Below are positions 8,260 to 17,052 of a stretch of DNA of 64,000 bases, one piece after another. How positions within the stretch are numbered: position 1 is the stretch's first letter; the number at the start of each line of letters is the position of its first letter. This stretch comes from Cryptosporangium aurantiacum (GTDB taxonomy: Bacteria > Actinomycetota > Actinomycetes > Mycobacteriales > Cryptosporangiaceae): assembly GCF_900143005.1 (NCBI RefSeq), contig NZ_FRCS01000009.1, forward strand, positions 124,001 to 188,000, in the 5' to 3' direction. The notes under the pieces are model-generated. The model was given only the letters and a program-made list of their open reading frames with translations. It was not told where the DNA came from and ran no database searches. Both the position numbers and the translations under genes were made by a program.

Positions 8260-11259
8260 GTGCCACCCTCGTCCTCGTCCGACCCGTCCGCCGACTTGAT
8301 CGGTCGAGATCGGGAACTCGACCGCATTCGCCGATGCCTGGACGTGGGGCGGCGCGGACCGTCTGCCCTGCTCCTGACCGGTGCGCCCGGCTCCGGCCGC
8401 AGCCGTCTGCTGCGGGTCGCGGTCCAGTACGCGCTCCGGTCCGGGCCGCGGCGGGTGCTGTCGCTGTCCGGGCGCGACGGCCTGGCCCGGCTGATCCGGT
8501 CGCTCGCCCCTGAGCTCGCCGCACAGCCCGGCGGCGGCTCTGGTGGCCAGGCCGAGGGCGCTCGCCGGGACGCGCGTGGCGCCGCGGAGGCAGGTCTGGA
8601 CGGTGACCCGGCCGTGCTGGTCGCGGCGCTGGTTCGCGCCGCACGGCGGACGCCGCTGCTGCTGACCGCCGACGACGCCGACCAGTACGGTGCCGAGGCG
8701 TTCGCGTTGCTCGACCAGATCGTCCGGACCGCGCCCGCCGCACCGATCACCACGCTCTCGACCGCCGGGGTCGACGGGCTCCCGGACTGGGCCGACGTCG
8801 TCCCGTCGCTGCTGCTGGCGCCGTTGAGCCCGGCCGAGGCGGCACGGGTACTCGACGCGCAGCCGGTCCGGCCGGCCGGGAACGTCAGGGCCGAGATCCT
8901 CCGGAGCGCCGCGGGTTCCCCGGCCGCGCTCGTCGACCTGGCCGCGGCCGCCGCAGCCGGACTGATGGCCGGTCCTCCGGCTGCGGCTGCGGGCCTCGGG
9001 GCCGGGTTCGTCGTCGGTCCTCCGGCCGCGCGGCCGCGGGCCGAACTGGCGCAAATCGACGCGTTGCCGGATCTCACCCAGCGGCTCCTCCTGCTGGCCG
9101 CCGCCGCCGCGGGCACCACCGAGCCGCGCACGCTGCTCGCCGCTGCGGGCGTCACCGAGATGTCCGCCTGGGCACCGGCGCTCCGATCCGGACTGGTCAC
9201 CGTGCGGGCCAGCGGCGTCACGTTCGTCGACCCGCTGCTCGGACCGGCCGTCTACCGCGCGGCCTCCGCGTCCGCCCGCCGCCGGGCGCACCGCGACCTG
9301 GCCGCGGTCGTCCCCGACGACCTGGACCGGACCCGCCACCTCGCGGCCGCGGCCGGGCGGCCGGACGAGACGCTCGCCGCCGAGATCGAGGCCGCCGCCG
9401 ACGCCGGTATCCGTCGCGGCGCGCTCTACGACGCGGCGTCCGCGCTGCACCGCGCGGCCGGCCGCTCACCCGGCCCGGCCGACGCCGCCCGCCGGTACGT
9501 GCGGGCGATCCTCACCGCGCGCGACTCCGGCGCACGCGAGTGGGTCGGCGAGCTGCACGCCGAGCTGGCCCGGATCACCACCGACCCGGCGTTCCTCGGC
9601 CCGGCCGCCCGTGCGGCGGCGGTGTCGCTGGCCCGGTCCGGGCGGCAGCGCGAGGCGTTCGACCTGCTCGCCGCCGTGTTCCGCGACAACCCGCCGCCGG
9701 CCGCGGCGGACCTCTTCGCACTGGTCGACGCGGCGGCGATCATCACCGGCCTGAGCGGCCTGCCGGAGCACACCGAGGGCCTGCGCCACATGCTCGCCAC
9801 CGCCGAAGCCGCAGCGGCGCAGGACGCAACAGCCGCGCAGGCTCCCGAGCCCGTTCGGGCCGCGCGGGAGGCCGCGGCAGGGGAGGACGCCTCACCCGCG
9901 CCGGGCGCGCGCGCTGCATCAGCCGCGCCGGCCCCTGAGGCCGTTCAGGCCGCGCGGGACGCCGCGGCCGCAGGTGACGCCCCGCGCGCCGCGGCAGCGC
10001 GGCGAGGCGGGCGGGCGGCGCGGGCGGCGCGGGCGGCGACGTCGTCAGCGGAGCTGACCCGCACGTTCATCCGGGCCGTGATCGACCCCGCGGCCCGCGC
10101 GGGGCGCGGGCTCTGGGAAGCGCCGCTGCCGGCCGACCTCCTCGAGTCCGGCGAGTCGATCGCCGACATCCACCGGCTGATGATGATGGGCACCACGGCC
10201 TGGTACGAGGACGAGTCCGCGACCGCCGCCGCGACGATCGGACAGGCCTGCGACCGGCGGCGGCAGTCGGGTGCCGACGGCGCCGGGCTGGAAGGGCTGC
10301 CGGTGCTGGTCGGCGCGCTGACCGACCTGGGCCGGTGGCCGGAGGCAGAGCGGGTGCTGGCCGAGTCGGAGTACCTGGCCACCGTGCACGACCTGCCGGT
10401 GACCCGGTCCGTCGTCGCCGCGCTGCACGCCGCACTCCACGCCCTGCGCGGCGAGGGCGCCGATGCCCACCGCGTGCTGGAGAGCGGTTGGCCCCGGTTC
10501 AGCCTGCCGGAGAACCTCGCCGTCCACACCCGGCTGGCCCGCGCCCGCGGGCTCGCCGCGATGAGCACCGGCGACTACGGGGCCGCCTACCGGCACCTGC
10601 GGTCGCTGTTCGACCCGCACGGCGAGCCGCTGCACCCGTTCCACTCGCTGCGCGCGATCGCCGAGCTGGCCACCGCCGCCGCACGGGCCGACCGGCGCGC
10701 CGACGCCCTGGTCGTGCTGGAGCAGGCCCGGCAGGCCTGCGGCCCGGAGCCGACCACCCGGATGCGGCTGCTGCTGCACCACGCGACCGCGCTGGTCGAC
10801 GAGGACGCCGACCCCGAGCGCTCGTTCCGGCTCGCCACCGTGGACCCGGCCGGGGAGCAGTGGCCGTACGAGCGCGCGATGGCCCGGATGCACTACGGCG
10901 AGTGGCTACGCAGGCGGCGACGGCCCCTGGACGCGCGGGCGGTGCTCTCCGCGGCCCGCGACACGTTCGACGCGCTGGGCGCGGTCCCGGCCACCGAACA
11001 GGCCCAGCTGGAGCTCCGCGCCGCCGGGGAGGGCCTCGACCGCAGCGCGCGCCCCGAGGCGTCCGTGCTCACCGCGCTCACACCGCAGCAGCGGGAGATC
11101 GTCCGGCTCGCCGCGCAAGGGCTGAAGAACAAGGAGATCGCCGAGCGGCTGTTCCTGTCCCCGCGGACGGTCGGTGCGCACCTCTACAGCGTCTTCCCGA
11201 AGCTCGGGATCACCCGCCGCCACGAGCTCCGCACGGTGCTGGCCGACGAGACCTCCTAA
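8260..11259 (+). CDS. Second large LuxR-family regulator with a degenerate Walker A
   Basis: 999 residues from GTG at 8260, with GGGGAG 10 bp upstream. It is a diverged duplicate of the preceding gene. The N-terminal pattern is LIGRDRELDRIRRCLD, then GAPGSGRS at 41-48, where Arg47 (CGC) replaces the Walker A Lys. A Walker B-like LLLTADDADQ follows. The C-terminal LuxR HTH is ALTPQQREIVRLAAQGLKNKEIAERLFLSPRTVGAHL. Around residues 515-600 there is an Ala/Arg/Pro-rich linker of low complexity. Loss of the Lys predicts weak or no ATP hydrolysis, so it may act as a partner of the upstream paralogue. Confidence 0.88.
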   Translation: MPPSSSSDPSADLIGRDRELDRIRRCLDVGRRGPSALLLTGAPGSGRSRLLRVAVQYALRSGPRRVLSLSGRDGLARLIRSLAPELAAQPGGGSGGQAEGARRDARGAAEAGLDGDPAVLVAALVRAARRTPLLLTADDADQYGAEAFALLDQIVRTAPAAPITTLSTAGVDGLPDWADVVPSLLLAPLSPAEAARVLDAQPVRPAGNVRAEILRSAAGSPAALVDLAAAAAAGLMAGPPAAAAGLGAGFVVGPPAARPRAELAQIDALPDLTQRLLLLAAAAAGTTEPRTLLAAAGVTEMSAWAPALRSGLVTVRASGVTFVDPLLGPAVYRAASASARRRAHRDLAAVVPDDLDRTRHLAAAAGRPDETLAAEIEAAADAGIRRGALYDAASALHRAAGRSPGPADAARRYVRAILTARDSGAREWVGELHAELARITTDPAFLGPAARAAAVSLARSGRQREAFDLLAAVFRDNPPPAAADLFALVDAAAIITGLSGLPEHTEGLRHMLATAEAAAAQDATAAQAPEPVRAAREAAAGEDASPAPGARAASAAPAPEAVQAARDAAAAGDAPRAAAARRGGRAARAARAATSSAELTRTFIRAVIDPAARAGRGLWEAPLPADLLESGESIADIHRLMMMGTTAWYEDESATAAATIGQACDRRRQSGADGAGLEGLPVLVGALTDLGRWPEAERVLAESEYLATVHDLPVTRSVVAALHAALHALRGEGADAHRVLESGWPRFSLPENLAVHTRLARARGLAAMSTGDYGAAYRHLRSLFDPHGEPLHPFHSLRAIAELATAAARADRRADALVVLEQARQACGPEPTTRMRLLLHHATALVDEDADPERSFRLATVDPAGEQWPYERAMARMHYGEWLRRRRRPLDARAVLSAARDTFDALGAVPATEQAQLELRAAGEGLDRSARPEASVLTALTPQQREIVRLAAQGLKNKEIAERLFLSPRTVGAHLYSVFPKLGITRRHELRTVLADETS

Positions 11260-11281
11260 CGAGGCGCGCACGGCTGGCGAC

Positions 11282-11821
11282 TCAGCCGGTCAGGACGGGG
11301 TAGTGCCGCTCGTACGAGCGGCACAGCGCACGTGTGAGCCCGGCGACGATCAGCAGCAGCCCGGCCATGAGCGCCGCCGGGAGCAGCATCAACCCCAGCA
11401 CCACCGGGCTCTTCCCGTCGGCTGCGCCGACGAACACGATGACCAGCCCGATCGCGGCGAGCGCACCCAGAACGACAAAACACCCGGCTCGGACGCCGTG
11501 GTAGACGCGGTACGCGCGCGCCACCGCTCGCACGGTCACGGTTCCGCCGAGGTCCAGGCTGCGCGCCACCACCCGGTTCGCCCAGACGATCAGCGCGACG
11601 CCGACCTGCACGTATCCGCTGCCCACCGCGAACGGCAGACCGGCCCACTCGCCGGCGAGAACCAGGCTGATGCCTCCGCCGGTGAAGAACGTGGACAGCA
11701 CGAGAAAGAAGATCAGCAGCACAGCGGTCGCGCACCCGGAACCGCGCAGCGCGTCCGGGTTGTGCGCGGCCACGCGGGGCCCGTCCGGGCCCTGCACGAC
11801 GCGGATCGGCTCGGGTTCCAC
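11282..11821 (-). CDS. Small multi-pass membrane protein of unknown function
   Basis: 179 residues from GTG at 11821, with AGGGA upstream. After a 30-residue polar N-terminus there are four likely membrane segments: CATAVLLIFFLVLSTFF, a segment around YVQVGVALIVWA, GCFVVLGALAAIGLVIVFVG, and LGLMLLPAALMAGLLLIVAGL. I recognise no catalytic motif and no family. The codon pattern is native to the region. It is convergent with the second LuxR gene, with 22 bp between the stops, and divergent from the aminotransferase gene. Confidence 0.75.
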   Translation of the reverse strand: MEPEPIRVVQGPDGPRVAAHNPDALRGSGCATAVLLIFFLVLSTFFTGGGISLVLAGEWAGLPFAVGSGYVQVGVALIVWANRVVARSLDLGGTVTVRAVARAYRVYHGVRAGCFVVLGALAAIGLVIVFVGAADGKSPVVLGLMLLPAALMAGLLLIVAGLTRALCRSYERHYPVLTG

Positions 11822-11937
11822 CGTCCCTGTCTAGCCCAGCCGTCAACACCCGCCTGCCGAAATGGCGAATCCAGCACCCCGACGCTCGACGGATCGTCGA
11901 TAGGGCGGCGGCATCGACCGACCTAACGTCACCAGGT

Positions 11938-13263
11938 ATGAGCTCACCCACCACCGGCGGACCGGGGCTGGACCAGGCCCGGCGCCTGGTCACCGAGATC
12001 CCGGGCCCGCGCAGCCGCGAACTGGCCGCCCGGCGGGCCGCCGCGGTCCCCGCCGGGGTCGTCAGCGGCCAGCCGGTGTTCGCGGCCGCCGCGGGCGGAG
12101 GCGTGCTGGTCGACGTCGACGGCAACAGCTTCATCGACTTCGGCAGCGGCATCGCGGTCACCACGGTCGGCAACAGCGCGCCGCGCGTCGTCGACCGGGC
12201 AGTCGACCAGCTGCACCGGTTCACCCACACGTGTTTCCTGATCAACCCGTACGAGGAGTACGTCGCGGTCTGCGAGGCGCTCAACCGCCTGACGCCCGGC
12301 GACCACCCGAAGCGCACGGCGCTGTTCAACTCCGGCGCCGAAGCCGTGGAGAACGCGGTCAAGTACGCGCGCGCCGCCACCGGACGCCCCGCCGTCGTCG
12401 TCTTCGACCACGCCTACCACGGCCGGACGCTGCTCACGATGGCGATGACCGCGAAGAACACGCCGTACAAGAAGGACTTCGGCCCGTTCGCACCGGAGGT
12501 GTACCGCGCGCCGATGGCCTACCCGTACCGGTCGGCCGGGGGTGAGCTCGCCGCGTTGCGGGACCTCATCGACGTCCAGATCGGAGCCGAGAACGTCGCG
12601 TGTGTCGTCGTGGAGCCGATCCAGGGCGAGGGCGGGTTCGTCGTGCCCGCGCCCGGCTTCCTGCCCGGCGTCGCGGACCTCTGCCGCGAGCGTGGCGTCC
12701 TGCTCGTGGCCGACGAGGTGCAGACCGGCTTCGCCCGGACCGGCGACCTGTTCGCCTGCGAGCACGAGGGCATCGTCCCGGACCTGATCACGACCGCGAA
12801 GGGCCTGGCGGGCGGTTTGCCGCTGGCCGCGGTGACCGGCCGCGCCGAGATCATGGACGCCGTCCACGCGGGCGGGATCGGCGGCACGTACAGCGGCAAC
12901 CCGGCCGCGTGCGCCGCCGCGCTCGGGGTGATCGAGACGATCGAGGCCCAGAACCTCGTCGAGCGCGCCCGAACCATCGGCGCGCGGTTCCGGAGCCGGC
13001 TCACCGCCCTGCACCACCCGGTGATCGGCGAGGTGCGCGGACGCGGCGGCATGATCGCCGTCGAGCTGGTCGAACCCGGCACGACGACGCCGAACCCGGC
13101 GGCGGTGGCCGCGGTGATCCGCTACTGCCAGGAGCGCGGGCTGCTCGTGCTGAGCGCCGGGACCTACGGCAACGTCCTGCGGTTCCTCCCGCCGCTGGTG
13201 ATCCCCGACCACCTGCTCGACGAAGGCCTCGACCTGCTGTCCGACGCCTTCGCGGCCCTCTGA
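11938..13263 (+). CDS. gabT: PLP-dependent 4-aminobutyrate/5-aminovalerate aminotransferase
   Basis: 441 residues, class III aminotransferase. Visible landmarks are DVDGNSFIDFGSGIAVTTVG, NSGAEAVENAVKYAR, DHAYHGRT, the PLP-phosphate region ADEVQTGFARTG and TTAKGLAGGLPLAAV with the Schiff-base Lys at K288. GabT and DavT are close homologues, so sequence reading alone cannot separate GABA from 5-aminovalerate. The next genes (glutaryl-CoA-type dehydrogenase, aldehyde dehydrogenase, class III CoA-transferase) favour 5-aminovalerate to glutarate semialdehyde. It is the first gene of the operon, 12 bp before the dehydrogenase. Confidence 0.9.
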   Translation: MSSPTTGGPGLDQARRLVTEIPGPRSRELAARRAAAVPAGVVSGQPVFAAAAGGGVLVDVDGNSFIDFGSGIAVTTVGNSAPRVVDRAVDQLHRFTHTCFLINPYEEYVAVCEALNRLTPGDHPKRTALFNSGAEAVENAVKYARAATGRPAVVVFDHAYHGRTLLTMAMTAKNTPYKKDFGPFAPEVYRAPMAYPYRSAGGELAALRDLIDVQIGAENVACVVVEPIQGEGGFVVPAPGFLPGVADLCRERGVLLVADEVQTGFARTGDLFACEHEGIVPDLITTAKGLAGGLPLAAVTGRAEIMDAVHAGGIGGTYSGNPAACAAALGVIETIEAQNLVERARTIGARFRSRLTALHHPVIGEVRGRGGMIAVELVEPGTTTPNPAAVAAVIRYCQERGLLVLSAGTYGNVLRFLPPLVIPDHLLDEGLDLLSDAFAAL

Positions 13264-13275
13264 GAGAGACGCACC

Positions 13276-14436
13276 ATGCAACCCCTGGAACTGTTCGCCG
13301 TCGATGGTCTGCTCAGCGACGAGGAGCACGAGATCGCCGCGACCGTCCGGCGCTTCGTGGACGACGCGCTGAAGCCGAACGTCGCCGATTGGTTCGAGAA
13401 CGCGACGCTGCCCCGCGAGCTGGCGAAGGAGTTCGGCGCGCTCGGCGTCCTCGGCATGCACCTGGACGGGTACGGCTGCGCCGGGACCAACGCGGTCTGC
13501 TACGGCCTGGCCTGCCTGGAACTCGAGGCCGGGGACAGCGGCTTCCGGTCGTTCGTGTCGGTGCAGGGCTCGCTCGCGATGTTCTCGATCCACCGGTACG
13601 GCTCCGAGGAACAGAAGCAGGAGTGGCTGCCGCGCCTGGCGTCCGGCGAGGCGATCGGCTGCTTCGGCCTGACCGAGCCGGACTTCGGCAGCAACCCCGG
13701 CGGCATGCGGACGTACGCCCGCCGCGACGGGAACGACTGGGTGCTCCACGGCACGAAGATGTGGATCACCAACGGTTCGCTCGCCGACGTCGCGACGATC
13801 TGGGCGCGTACCGACGACGGCGTCCGCGGGTTCCTGGTGCCCACCGGCACGCCGGGGTTCACGGCCACGACGATCAGCCGCAAGCTCTCGTTGCGGGCCT
13901 CGGTCACCGCGGAACTCGTCCTCGACGGCGTCCGGGTGCCCGCGTCGGCGCAGCTCCCGGGCGCGCGCGGGCTGAGCGCGCCGCTGTCCTGCCTGAACGA
14001 GGCCCGCTTCGGGATCGTGTTCGGCGCGCTCGGCGCGGCCCGGGACTGCCTGGAGACCGCGCTGGACTACGCCACCACCCGGGTGCAGTTCGACCGGCCG
14101 ATCGGCGGCTTCCAGCTGACCCAGCAGAAGCTCGCCGACCTGACGCTCGAACTCGGCAAGGGCTACCTGCTCGCGCTGCACCTGGGCCGGCTGAAGGACG
14201 CCGGTGCGCTCCGGCCGGAGCAGGTGAGCGTCGGCAAGCTCAACAACGTCCGGGAGGCGATCGCGATCGCCCGGGAGTGCCGCACGATCCTCGGCGGCAG
14301 CGGGATCACGCTCGACTACCCGGTGCTGCGGCACGCGAACAACCTCGAGTCGGTGCTGACCTACGAGGGCACGAGCGAGATGCACACGCTGGTCATCGGC
14401 CAGGCCTTGACGGGCCTCCCGGCCTTCCGCGGCTGA
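13276..14436 (+). CDS. gcdH: Glutaryl-CoA dehydrogenase-type acyl-CoA dehydrogenase
   Basis: 386 residues. It carries several signatures of glutaryl-CoA dehydrogenase rather than general acyl-CoA dehydrogenases. SGFRSFVSVQGSL has R91 at the position that binds the distal carboxylate. GCFGLTEPDFGSNPGGM and KLSLRASVTAELVLDGV follow. The end is NLESVLTYEGTSEMHTLVIGQALTG, with the catalytic Glu at E364. GcdH oxidises and decarboxylates glutaryl-CoA to crotonyl-CoA using FAD and ETF. Its place between an aminotransferase and a semialdehyde dehydrogenase supports glutarate catabolism. Confidence 0.85.
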   Translation: MQPLELFAVDGLLSDEEHEIAATVRRFVDDALKPNVADWFENATLPRELAKEFGALGVLGMHLDGYGCAGTNAVCYGLACLELEAGDSGFRSFVSVQGSLAMFSIHRYGSEEQKQEWLPRLASGEAIGCFGLTEPDFGSNPGGMRTYARRDGNDWVLHGTKMWITNGSLADVATIWARTDDGVRGFLVPTGTPGFTATTISRKLSLRASVTAELVLDGVRVPASAQLPGARGLSAPLSCLNEARFGIVFGALGAARDCLETALDYATTRVQFDRPIGGFQLTQQKLADLTLELGKGYLLALHLGRLKDAGALRPEQVSVGKLNNVREAIAIARECRTILGGSGITLDYPVLRHANNLESVLTYEGTSEMHTLVIGQALTGLPAFRG

Positions 14437-14449
14437 CCGAGGGAGAACG

Positions 14450-15886
14450 ATGGAACTGCAGAACCTGGTCGACGGACGCTGGGCGGACGGAAAGGGGGAG
14501 GAGTTCACCTCCACGAACCCGTCGCGGCCCAGTGACGTCGTCGCGGTGGGTGCGCTGGCCGGGCCGGCCGAGGTCGACGAGGCGGTGGCCGCCGCCCGGC
14601 GCGCCCAGCCCGACTGGGCCCGCACCCCGCACCACGAGCGGGCCGCGATCCTTAGCAGGGCGGCCGCGCTGATCGACGCGTCGGCGGACGCGTGGGGCCA
14701 CGAGCTGGCCGCCGAGGAGGGCAAGACCCGCGCGGAAGGCGTGGGCGAGGCCCAGCGCGCCGCCCAGATCCTGCGCTACTACGCGGCCGAGGCCGACCAC
14801 GAGACCGGTCAGCTCTACGCGTCCCCGCGCCGGGGCGAGCAGATCCTCGTCACCCGCCGCGCGCTCGGCGTCGTCGGGATCATCACCCCGTTCAACTTCC
14901 CGATCGCGATCCCGGCCTGGAAGATCGCGCCGGCGCTCTCCTACGGCAACGCGGTCGTGTGGAAGCCCGCCAGCATCGTCCCGCTGCTCGCGATGCGGTT
15001 CGCGCAGGCGCTGCACGACGCCGGTGTGCCGCCGGGCGTCGTCAACATGGTCGTGGCGGACGGGCCTACCGGCGGTCACCTGGTCGACCACCCGGGTATC
15101 CACGCGGTGAGTTTCACCGGATCCACCGCGGTCGGGCAGGCGATCGCGGCGTCCTGCGCGGCCCGCGGCGTGCCGGTGCAGGCCGAGATGGGTGGGAAGA
15201 ACCCGGCGATCGTCCTGGACGACGCGGACCTCGACCTCGCCGTCGACCAGGTGCTGCTCGGCGCGTACCGGGCGACCGGGCAGAAGTGCACCGCGACGTC
15301 CCGGCTGATCCTCCAGGACGGCATCGCCGAGCCGTTCCTCGCCGCGTTCGCCCGACGGGCGTCTGAGCTGGTGGTGGGTGACGCGGTGGCGCCGGGTGTC
15401 CAGATGGGACCGCTGGTGAGCGCGGCCGCGCGGGACGAGGTGCAGCGGGGGATCGACACCGCGGTGCGGCAGGGGGCGAGGGTGCTGGCGGGAGGTTCCC
15501 CCTACGGTGGTGCGTTGGCGGACGGTTGGTTCGTGCCGCCGACCGTGCTCGACCTGCCCTCGACCACGCTGGACGTCTGGCGCGACGAGCTGTTCGGCCC
15601 GGTCGTGGGTGTGGTCCGCGCGCGGACGGCCGCGGAGGCGTTCGCTCTCGCGAACGACAGCGCGTTCGGCCTGTCGGCCTCGGTGTTCACCACCGACCTC
15701 GGCCGCGCCCTCGAATCCGTGGACGCTCTGGACGTCGGGCAGTTGCACGTGAACTCCGAGAGCGCGGGCGCCGACCCGCACGTGCCGTTCGGCGGCGCCA
15801 AGCGCAGCGGCTACGGGCCGAAGGAGCAGGGCCGCGCGGCGCGCGACTTCTACACCCACACCACGACCGTCTACCTGCGCGGATGA
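14450..15886 (+). CDS. NAD(P)-dependent semialdehyde dehydrogenase
   Basis: 478 residues, aldehyde dehydrogenase superfamily. The general base is E246 in VQAEMGGKNP and the nucleophile is C280 in GQKCTATSRL. The cofactor region ITPFNFPIAIPAWKIAPAL and the end PFGGAKRSGYGPKEQG, typical of semialdehyde dehydrogenases (GabD and ketoglutarate semialdehyde types), are present. From the operon I infer glutarate semialdehyde to glutarate; succinate semialdehyde is the alternative. It starts 13 bp behind gcdH after GGGAGAACG, and its stop overlaps the next start (ATGA). Confidence 0.87.
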   Translation: MELQNLVDGRWADGKGEEFTSTNPSRPSDVVAVGALAGPAEVDEAVAAARRAQPDWARTPHHERAAILSRAAALIDASADAWGHELAAEEGKTRAEGVGEAQRAAQILRYYAAEADHETGQLYASPRRGEQILVTRRALGVVGIITPFNFPIAIPAWKIAPALSYGNAVVWKPASIVPLLAMRFAQALHDAGVPPGVVNMVVADGPTGGHLVDHPGIHAVSFTGSTAVGQAIAASCAARGVPVQAEMGGKNPAIVLDDADLDLAVDQVLLGAYRATGQKCTATSRLILQDGIAEPFLAAFARRASELVVGDAVAPGVQMGPLVSAAARDEVQRGIDTAVRQGARVLAGGSPYGGALADGWFVPPTVLDLPSTTLDVWRDELFGPVVGVVRARTAAEAFALANDSAFGLSASVFTTDLGRALESVDALDVGQLHVNSESAGADPHVPFGGAKRSGYGPKEQGRAARDFYTHTTTVYLRG

Positions 15887-17004
15887 CCGGCGCGCTGGAC
15901 GGGCTGACGATCGTCGACTTCAGCCGGGTGCTGGCCGGGCCGTACGCGACGATGCTGCTCGGCGACCTCGGCGCGGACGTGATCAAGGTCGAGGCGCCGA
16001 CCGGTGACGACACCCGGGCCTGGGGCCCGCCGTTCGACGCGTCCGGCACCGCGACGTACTTCGCCGGGGTGAACCGCAACAAGACCGCGGTGAGCCTCGA
16101 CCTGCGCGCGCCGGACGGGCTGTCCGCGGCCCGCGGCCTGGTCGCCCGCGCCGACGTCGTCGTGGAGAACTTCCGGGCGGGGGCGATGGCCCGCCTGGGG
16201 CTCGGCCCGGAGACGCTGCGCCGGGACCGGCCGGACCTGGTGTACTGCGCGATCACCGGCTTCGGGAGCGGTTCTGCCCTACCCGGTTACGACCTGCTGG
16301 TGCAGGCCGTCGGCGGGCTGATGAGCATCACCGGGCCCGGGCCGGGGCAGCCGACGAAGGTCGGGGTCGCGCTGGTCGACGTGGTGACCGGGCTGCACGC
16401 CTCAGTCGGCATCCTCGCTGCGCTGCGGCACCGGGACCGGACCGGCGAGGGCCAGGTCGTCGAGGTGAACCTGCTCTCCAGCCTGCTGTCCGCGCTCACC
16501 AACCAGGCCGCCGGGTACCTGGGCGCGGGCGCGGTGCCGGGCCCGATGGGCAACCGGCACCCGAGCATCGCGCCGTACGAGGTGTTCGCGACCGCGGACC
16601 GGCCGCTGGCGCTCGCGGTCGGCAACGACCGCCAGTTCGCGGCGCTCGCGACCGTACTCGGCGTTCCCGGCCTGGCGACCGACGAGCGCTTCCGGACGAA
16701 CACGGACCGGGTCGCGCACCGGGCCGCGCTGTTCGACACGATCACCGCGGCGCTGGCCGGGCGCGGCGCGGAGGCGTGGTTCGAGGCGCTGACCGCGGCC
16801 GGCGTCCCGGCCGGGCCGATCAACGACGTCGCCGACGCGTTCGCGTTGGCGACCCGGCTCGGCCTGGAGCCGGCGGTGGCGGTGCCGGGCGCGGTGGCGC
16901 CCGGCGTGGCGAACCCGATCCGCCTGTCCGCCACCCCGGCGACGTACCGGCTGCCCCCGCCGCCGAGCCCGGTCCGCGCCCAGAGACGCGAAAGCGGGCT
17001 GTAA
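15883..17004 (+). CDS. CaiB/BaiF (class III) CoA-transferase, probably glutarate-activating
   Basis: 373 residues from an ATG overlapping the previous stop. It shows the family start LDGLTIVDFSRVLAGPYATMLLGDLGADVIKVE, the CoA-binding NRNKTAVSLDLR segment and the catalytic Asp in VALVDVVTG (D166). Class III transferases move CoA between carboxylates. The context and the human succinate-glutarate CoA-transferase of this family suggest glutarate to glutaryl-CoA for GcdH. The last residues (RRESGL) are encoded inside a palindromic element shared with another gene end in this window. Confidence 0.85.
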   Translation: MTGALDGLTIVDFSRVLAGPYATMLLGDLGADVIKVEAPTGDDTRAWGPPFDASGTATYFAGVNRNKTAVSLDLRAPDGLSAARGLVARADVVVENFRAGAMARLGLGPETLRRDRPDLVYCAITGFGSGSALPGYDLLVQAVGGLMSITGPGPGQPTKVGVALVDVVTGLHASVGILAALRHRDRTGEGQVVEVNLLSSLLSALTNQAAGYLGAGAVPGPMGNRHPSIAPYEVFATADRPLALAVGNDRQFAALATVLGVPGLATDERFRTNTDRVAHRAALFDTITAALAGRGAEAWFEALTAAGVPAGPINDVADAFALATRLGLEPAVAVPGAVAPGVANPIRLSATPATYRLPPPPSPVRAQRRESGL

Positions 17005-17031
17005 GCCGACGTTAGACCCCTGTTTCGCGTC
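16985..17031. terminator. Palindromic element at the end of the CoA-transferase gene
   Basis: The outer arms GACGCGAAA (16985-16993) and TTTCGCGTC (17023-17031) are perfect complements. Inside are a small GGCT-GTA-AGCC hairpin and the tract CGTTAGACCCC. It spans the CoA-transferase stop codon and faces the convergent acyl-CoA dehydrogenase gene, so a bidirectional terminator is likely. Position by position it is 35/47 identical to the element at 47703-47749, including the codons for RRE(S/T)GL and the stop. Confidence 0.7.
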
Positions 17032-17052
17032 AATCGTTGCGGCCGCCGTGCG

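Noticed and set aside
11944-14724. 926-residue minus-strand frame across the aminotransferase and GcdH genes
   Set aside because: It is the antisense shadow of two well-recognised enzymes and has no domain pattern.
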